Below are positions 35,488 to 38,990 of a stretch of 38,990 nucleotides of DNA, piece after piece. The stretch is taken from assembly GCA_001595915.1 (NCBI GenBank), contig LSSG01000062.1, positions 1 through 38,990 on the forward strand, in the 5' to 3' direction. The notes under the pieces are model-generated. The model ran no database searches. It had not been told where the DNA came from and saw nothing but the letters and a program-made list of their open reading frames with translations. The stretch is from Thermoplasmatales archaeon SG8-52-3. Lineage in GTDB: Archaea; Thermoplasmatota; E2; DHVEG-1. The translations under genes were made by a program, and so were the position numbers. Numbering within the stretch: position 1 is the stretch's first letter; each line of letters begins with the position of its first letter.

Positions 35488-35892
35488 ATGAAAGATAAAT
35501 TAGGAATAAGTGTAGGCATTGGAATAACAGCTTTGGCAATAGTAACGATTTTGTTTTATATAATGAATGCAGGCAATCTTGAATTAAATGAAATATTACC
35601 TCTATTAATAGTATTAATTTTGATAGTATCAACTATCTATATACTATGGGATAGAATAAAAAATATTAAAAAAGGATTACCTGCACAAGACGAAAGGTTG
35701 AAAATAACAAATTATAAAGCATGTTACTATGGATTCATAGCGTCAATCTGGAGTGCTGTTGGTGCACCTTTAATATCTGGAATTTTCTTTGATTATGAGC
35801 TATCAGGCCATCATGTAACAGCAGCAGTTGTACTATTTGGAGGAATCACATTCATGATATCCTATATTTATTTGGCCTGGAAGGGATACTAG
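35488..35892 (+). CDS. DUF2178-family membrane protein
   Basis: The 134-residue protein has four hydrophobic helices (~8-27, 36-54, 77-98, 110-131). The central motif [22 protein letters not shown] is characteristic of the DUF2178 family of archaeal and bacterial small membrane proteins. These proteins commonly lie next to a small XRE-type regulator, as here (2-bp gap). GGAGGT precedes the ATG by ~7 nt. The function is unknown. The pairing suggests that the membrane protein senses something or is the regulated target of its partner. Confidence 0.9.
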   Translation: MKDKLGISVGIGITALAIVTILFYIMNAGNLELNEILPLLIVLILIVSTIYILWDRIKNIKKGLPAQDERLKITNYKACYYGFIASIWSAVGAPLISGIFFDYELSGHHVTAAVVLFGGITFMISYIYLAWKGY

Positions 35893-35894
35893 AT

Positions 35895-36092
35895 ATGAAA
35901 ACAAGAATAAAGGAGCTAAGAGCTCGATATGATTTAACACAAGAGGATCTTGCTAGAAAAGTTGGAGTACGTAGAGAAACAATCTTGTTTATTGAAAAAG
36001 GTAAATATAACCCTTCTCTCAAACTTGCTTATGATATAGCCAAGGCTTTGAATGCTACAATAGAAGAATTATTTATCTTTGATGAAGGTTAA
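35895..36092 (+). CDS. XRE-family helix-turn-helix transcriptional regulator
   Basis: A 65-residue protein consisting of a single Cro/cI-type HTH domain. [23 protein letters not shown] is the HTH core, followed by [22 protein letters not shown]. It has no sensor domain. It starts 2 bp after the DUF2178 stop, so the two are co-transcribed and probably translationally coupled. The inverted-repeat cluster at the operon promoter is its likely binding site, making the unit autoregulated. Cytoplasmic DNA-binding protein, probably dimeric. Confidence 0.95.
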   Translation: MKTRIKELRARYDLTQEDLARKVGVRRETILFIEKGKYNPSLKLAYDIAKALNATIEELFIFDEG

Positions 36093-36095
36093 AAT

Positions 36096-36105
36096 AAAAA
36101 AAAAA
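36096..36105 (-). terminator. oligo-T terminator of the unknown secreted-protein gene
   Basis: Ten T on the minus strand begin 11 nt after the stop of the minus-strand gene ending at 36116, in the 23-bp gap between convergent genes. Confidence 0.45.
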
Positions 36106-36115
36106 GATGGATATT

Positions 36116-36991
36116 TTAACTATACGTAGTCTCTACTAATTCTCCATCTATTTCTAATTTTATATCACCTGTGTCTATCTCAGCTACAGCTTTAATATAA
36201 TTTCCAGCCGAGGGGGCATAGTATAAAGAACCCAACAATCCCTGGAAGAATTCTAGATTATATGCTGTATAAGTAACACCTGAAACAGATATTTCTTCCT
36301 CATTTGCAGAATATAAAAGCATTGGAAGATTGATATCCTGTTCAATATAAATTTCCTCAGGAATATCACTGAAAAAAGCATGAAGGATTTTAAGAACAAT
36401 AGATTCAACCCTCAAGTTTGTAGAAAGTGTTGTTTCAGGAATTATTCCCTCTTTTCCATCATATAGAGGAAAATCAATAAGCGGTCTGGGAACATCTTGA
36501 ATTATGTTTATTGTAATAGTTAAAGGCACAGGAATAGGTATAGGTAACATTATTGGATGTTCAAGTAATAATGCTATTGATTTAATAACAATATTTGCTT
36601 CTTTTGATGCCAAATTTTCTTTAAGAATATTCAAATTTCCTGATACTTTTGTAATAAATAGGATACCACCAAGTGTTGTTCCAGCACCGTCGTTATAATC
36701 AAAAATTCCTGCAATATTTCCTGAAAGACCCATTTGATAAGATGTTGTGGTTTGTCCAATTACATTAATCATTAGTTCGTTTAATGATAAATCAAGAGAC
36801 ATTGCTTGTCCTGATTGATTTAATGAAAAATACAATCTATTTATCTCATATCTCCACAAATCACCATTTTCCCATATTGGAACATCGTCATCTATTGTAA
36901 TAGTATGTGATTCGTTAGTTACATTATATGCAAAACCAGGAATGCTGCACATCAAAAGCATACAAAATATTAGACATACTAATCTTTTCAT
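36116..36991 (-). CDS. secreted protein of unknown function, 291 aa
   Basis: A signal peptide (1-21, CSIPGFA) is followed by VPIWENGDLWRYEINRLYFSL and a long beta-rich domain: SLDLSLNELMINVIGQTTTSYQMGLSG, VPLTITINIIQD, YNLEFFQGLLGSLYYAPSAGNYIKAVAEI. The alternation of strands and the WENGDLWRYEI start resemble lipid-carrier-like beta sheets (LolA/DUF3108-type), but this is only a fold guess. It lacks the module and the tail. GGGAGGT lies ~7 nt before the ATG. Convergent with the XRE gene. The gene is real by length and initiation signals; its role is not known. Confidence 0.75.
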   Translation of the reverse strand: MKRLVCLIFCMLLMCSIPGFAYNVTNESHTITIDDDVPIWENGDLWRYEINRLYFSLNQSGQAMSLDLSLNELMINVIGQTTTSYQMGLSGNIAGIFDYNDGAGTTLGGILFITKVSGNLNILKENLASKEANIVIKSIALLLEHPIMLPIPIPVPLTITINIIQDVPRPLIDFPLYDGKEGIIPETTLSTNLRVESIVLKILHAFFSDIPEEIYIEQDINLPMLLYSANEEEISVSGVTYTAYNLEFFQGLLGSLYYAPSAGNYIKAVAEIDTGDIKLEIDGELVETTYS

Positions 36992-37074
36992 TTTATTTTA
37001 CCTCCCTAAAGAATAATGGGTCTTATTATTTATATTTAGTTAGGTGAAATTTATCTTATTTACAATCCTTAATT

Positions 37075-37100
37075 AAAAGAAAAAAGGGTATTAAAACCCT
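37075..37100 (-). terminator. hairpin plus T-tract overlapping the stop codon
   Basis: Read on the minus strand, AGGGT and ACCCT pair around a 6-nt loop, followed directly by TTTTTTCTTTT. The stop codon lies in or next to the loop. It resembles the structure at 38846-38883. Confidence 0.45.
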
Positions 37101-38686
37101 AACAGATTTCTTAAAATTAAGAATGCATTTGGGAATGTTTCAAACAACCTTAGTAAAAATGGATTTTGAACATTCTTACTTCTTGGTGTTAAAACATATA
37201 CATCAATTTCACAGGAGTCACTTGAATCATCTGAGTTTATAACAGTAACAATTCCAGTAAATTCTGTATCTTTCTCAGCTGGTATAATTACCTCAACGTC
37301 CACTATAGTAGACTCCCCAAGAGGTAATCCAGTACCGCTTGCTGGAGTAAATGTCCATTCACCCCATTCAGGGTAGTCTGAGACTTCCCAATTTAGTTCT
37401 GAACCAGGATCACCTAAGTTCTTTACTAAGAAATTTCCTTGAACTGTACTTCCTCCAGTTACATCCTCCCATCTTAATGAACCCTCACAAAATAGATTGG
37501 ATTCATAGCCAGGAGTGTATTTGTAAACTCCACCAGTGTATTCATCTTGACTGAAAGAACCTGCCCAACCAATTATACCTTCTACCCAAGATGTAGCAAA
37601 AAGTTGAATTCCTGCTACCTCAGTCCATTCTATCCATGTATGACCACCATCAACACTATAGGATGCTCCCTGATATGTTGGATCACTTGAATATACTCCA
37701 GTGCTAATATACATATTATCAGTGCCAGGAACATAATCAAAATCTCCTGAATAACAAAGTCCTACTTGTTCAATCATAGTCCAAGTTTCACCGCCATCTG
37801 AGGTTTCAGCAATAATTCCTTCTGTTGACTCTCGTTTATCCATCGCAATACCATTATTTTGATCCTTGAATCTAGTATCTACCCAACAACCTGCATCAAA
37901 TGGAGTATCAGCAACAGTCCAATGATATCCCTTATCTATTGATTTATATACTCGACCTCTATCAGCGGTATATTGAGTACCCCACCAAATAGTGTCACCT
38001 ACAACATCATAATATCCAACTGTACCATATTCACCAGAACCTAGAGGTGCAGGTATGTCTTCTTCTGGAACTCTTACCCAGTTGTCACCACCATCAGTAG
38101 TAGTATATAACTCATAATATCCATCGACAGGATCACCCTGGCAAAAACCATTATTTTCATCCCAGAAATATACTACATTTGGAAATGATCCAGTGGAATT
38201 ATAAGCAGCTGTATCTTGACGAACCCAAGTGCTTCCACCGTCTGCTGTTTTCCAAATTCCTTGAGGATCACTAGAATGCACTGCTATCCATGCAGTGTTT
38301 TCATCAATTGCACAAATCATAGCAATTCTACCTTGTTCTGGTACTTCACTTATGATATCTGCATACCATTCTTCTCCACCATTTACAGTTTTAGTAAATT
38401 CCCTGCAAGGACCAGTTGGATTACTACCATCATAAGCAGCAGCCCATACAATATTTTCATCTACTGCATGAACATGAGTCAATCCTCTGCTTGGTTCCCA
38501 GAATCCTGTTGCTTGTTCAACCCAACCAGGATTTCTTGATAATAATAATTTCAATGGTTCGTTTACAAATATCTGGGGTTTTATAATATCTCTCTGAGCA
38601 GTCATTGCTGAAACTGGCATCACAAAAGCAAAAACTATAGCTAGAATTATAGTTGCTTTTAACACAATTTTTCCAATTTTTTTCAT
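37091..38686 (-). CDS. secreted BNR/Asp-box propeller protein with Ig-like domain and canonical C-terminal tail
   Basis: I start at ATG 38686, which has GGAG 7 nt upstream; the ATG at 38692 is only 1 nt from it. The 531-residue protein has a signal peptide (~1-28). A propeller (~55-395) carries repeated Asp-box-like motifs: TVNGGEEW, TADGGSTW, TTDGGDNW, SIDKGYHW, TSDGGETW, SVDGGHTW. Six such motifs suggest a six- or seven-bladed BNR/YCF48-like fold; no sialidase catalytic set is evident. An Ig-like domain (~405-500) follows and is not the shared PKD module. The tail begins TPRSK with the core RLFETFPNAFLILRNLLG. Its presence after a different domain shows that the tail is a separate unit. Confidence 0.9.
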   Translation of the reverse strand: MKKIGKIVLKATIILAIVFAFVMPVSAMTAQRDIIKPQIFVNEPLKLLLSRNPGWVEQATGFWEPSRGLTHVHAVDENIVWAAAYDGSNPTGPCREFTKTVNGGEEWYADIISEVPEQGRIAMICAIDENTAWIAVHSSDPQGIWKTADGGSTWVRQDTAAYNSTGSFPNVVYFWDENNGFCQGDPVDGYYELYTTTDGGDNWVRVPEEDIPAPLGSGEYGTVGYYDVVGDTIWWGTQYTADRGRVYKSIDKGYHWTVADTPFDAGCWVDTRFKDQNNGIAMDKRESTEGIIAETSDGGETWTMIEQVGLCYSGDFDYVPGTDNMYISTGVYSSDPTYQGASYSVDGGHTWIEWTEVAGIQLFATSWVEGIIGWAGSFSQDEYTGGVYKYTPGYESNLFCEGSLRWEDVTGGSTVQGNFLVKNLGDPGSELNWEVSDYPEWGEWTFTPASGTGLPLGESTIVDVEVIIPAEKDTEFTGIVTVINSDDSSDSCEIDVYVLTPRSKNVQNPFLLRLFETFPNAFLILRNLLGF

Positions 38687-38845
38687 TTTCATTCTCCATA
38701 TAAAAATGTTTTATATAAAATATATAATAATGTATTAAAATATAAAGTTAACGAATTATCAATCTTATAAATAATTAATTTTTTAAAAAAATAAAATATT
38801 TATAAAAAATTCAAAATATTACTTTGTTAAATTATATTTATCCCT

Positions 38846-38883
38846 AAAAAAAATTAAAAAAAAGAGGGGCTAAATTAAAGCCC
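38846..38883 (-). terminator. hairpin plus T-tract after the partial edge gene
   Basis: On the minus strand, GGGCT pairs with AGCCC around a short AT loop containing the stop codon. It is followed by T-rich runs (T9-AA-T8). Same design as at 37075-37100. Confidence 0.45.
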
Positions 38884-38990
38884 TAAAAGCTGTCTCAATA
38901 TTGGAAAAGCATTTGGGAATCGCTCGAAAATCCTGTAAAACAATGGATAATTCACTGTCTTACTTCTAGGTGTTATAATAGATACATCAA
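38875..38990 (-). CDS. C-terminal end of a secreted protein with the conserved tail (continues past the window edge)
   Basis: The minus strand is open from the window edge to a TAA at 38875. The ~38 visible residues read DVSIITPRSK followed by the core RIFERFPNAFPILRQLLGL. This is nearly identical in form to the tails of the genes at 37091 and 33515. The rest of the protein lies beyond the window. It is in the same orientation as the BNR protein, 189 bp upstream of that gene's start, and is probably a paralogue of it. Confidence 0.85.
   Translation of the reverse strand, partial: DVSIITPRSKTVNYPLFYRIFERFPNAFPILRQLLGL

Noticed and set aside
35402-35632. 76-codon minus-strand frame over the DUF2178 promoter and gene
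   Set aside because: It is antisense to a well-supported gene and covers the repeat cluster; Leu- and Phe-rich composition from AT-rich DNA explains it.
7837-38990. Interpreting the shared tail as a PGF-CTERM/archaeosortase signal
   Set aside because: There is no PGF or equivalent tripartite motif, no long hydrophobic helix and no basic terminus; the tail has charged residues throughout.
1-38990. tRNA, rRNA, insertion sequence or prophage genes
   Set aside because: I read both strands and saw no tRNA-like clover-leaf core, rRNA segment, transposase, integrase or phage structural gene.

Overview
The window comes from an AT-rich archaeal chromosome (roughly 30% GC by eye). It has TATA-box promoters, some of them apparently leaderless, Shine-Dalgarno sites of the GGAGG type, and a dense set of signal-peptide proteins ending in PKD/Ig-like modules. 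The domain content fits a heterotrophic member of the Thermoplasmatota: secreted gingipain-like, papain-like, subtilisin-like and M14 peptidases, PQQ/VCBS/BNR propellers and PKD modules. Sediment lineages such as Marine Benthic Group D, known to secrete gingipains and other cysteine peptidases, are a good match. The taxon is inferred; there is no rRNA or tRNA gene here to test it.

Layout. 1-6042: two tandem, very similar giant surface proteins, the first cut by the window edge. 6132-12851: a PQQ-type propeller protein with PKD modules, a second propeller-like secreted protein, an orphan ORF and a transglutaminase-like secreted protein. 12917-13782: msrA and msrB, convergent and sharing a CTAG. 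13863-17568 (minus strand): a membrane-anchored DUF362 protein with PKD modules, an MgtC-family membrane protein and a short MCM-like AAA+ ATPase. 17765-31019: an extracellular proteolysis island. It holds a subtilase, a four-gene minus-strand operon (M14 carboxypeptidase, unknown secreted protein, seven-bladed VCBS propeller, papain-family peptidase), a tiny protein that is only the shared C-terminal module, a C25 gingipain-like peptidase, and a second C25-like protein whose catalytic His and Cys are split by inserted modules. 31105-33376: two lipoproteins and a HEAT-like protein. 33515-36991: a propeller/PKD protein, a small secreted protein, a DUF2178 membrane protein with an XRE regulator, and an unknown secreted protein. 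37091-38990 (minus strand): a BNR-repeat secreted protein and the C-terminal end of a paralogue.

Two patterns tie the genes together. First, nine otherwise unrelated secreted proteins (peptidases, propellers, DUF362) finish with the same short C-terminal tail. It begins IPR/TPR, continues with a basic, amphipathic stretch (best form RLFExFPNxFxILRxLL) and stops at the C-terminus. It usually follows one conserved Ig/PKD module but once or twice follows a different one. This looks like a dedicated surface-sorting or attachment signal that I cannot match to a named system. Second, a 14-bp palindrome TTAAC-N4-GTTAA lies immediately upstream of five of these secreted-protein genes or operons (four exact, one with one mismatch) and essentially nowhere else in the window. 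This suggests a common regulator of the extracellular programme.

A separate self-contained regulatory cassette is the DUF2178/XRE pair, whose promoter carries three copies of GTTAGAAAT, two of them forming a perfect inverted repeat. No gene-free stretch exceeds 300 bp.
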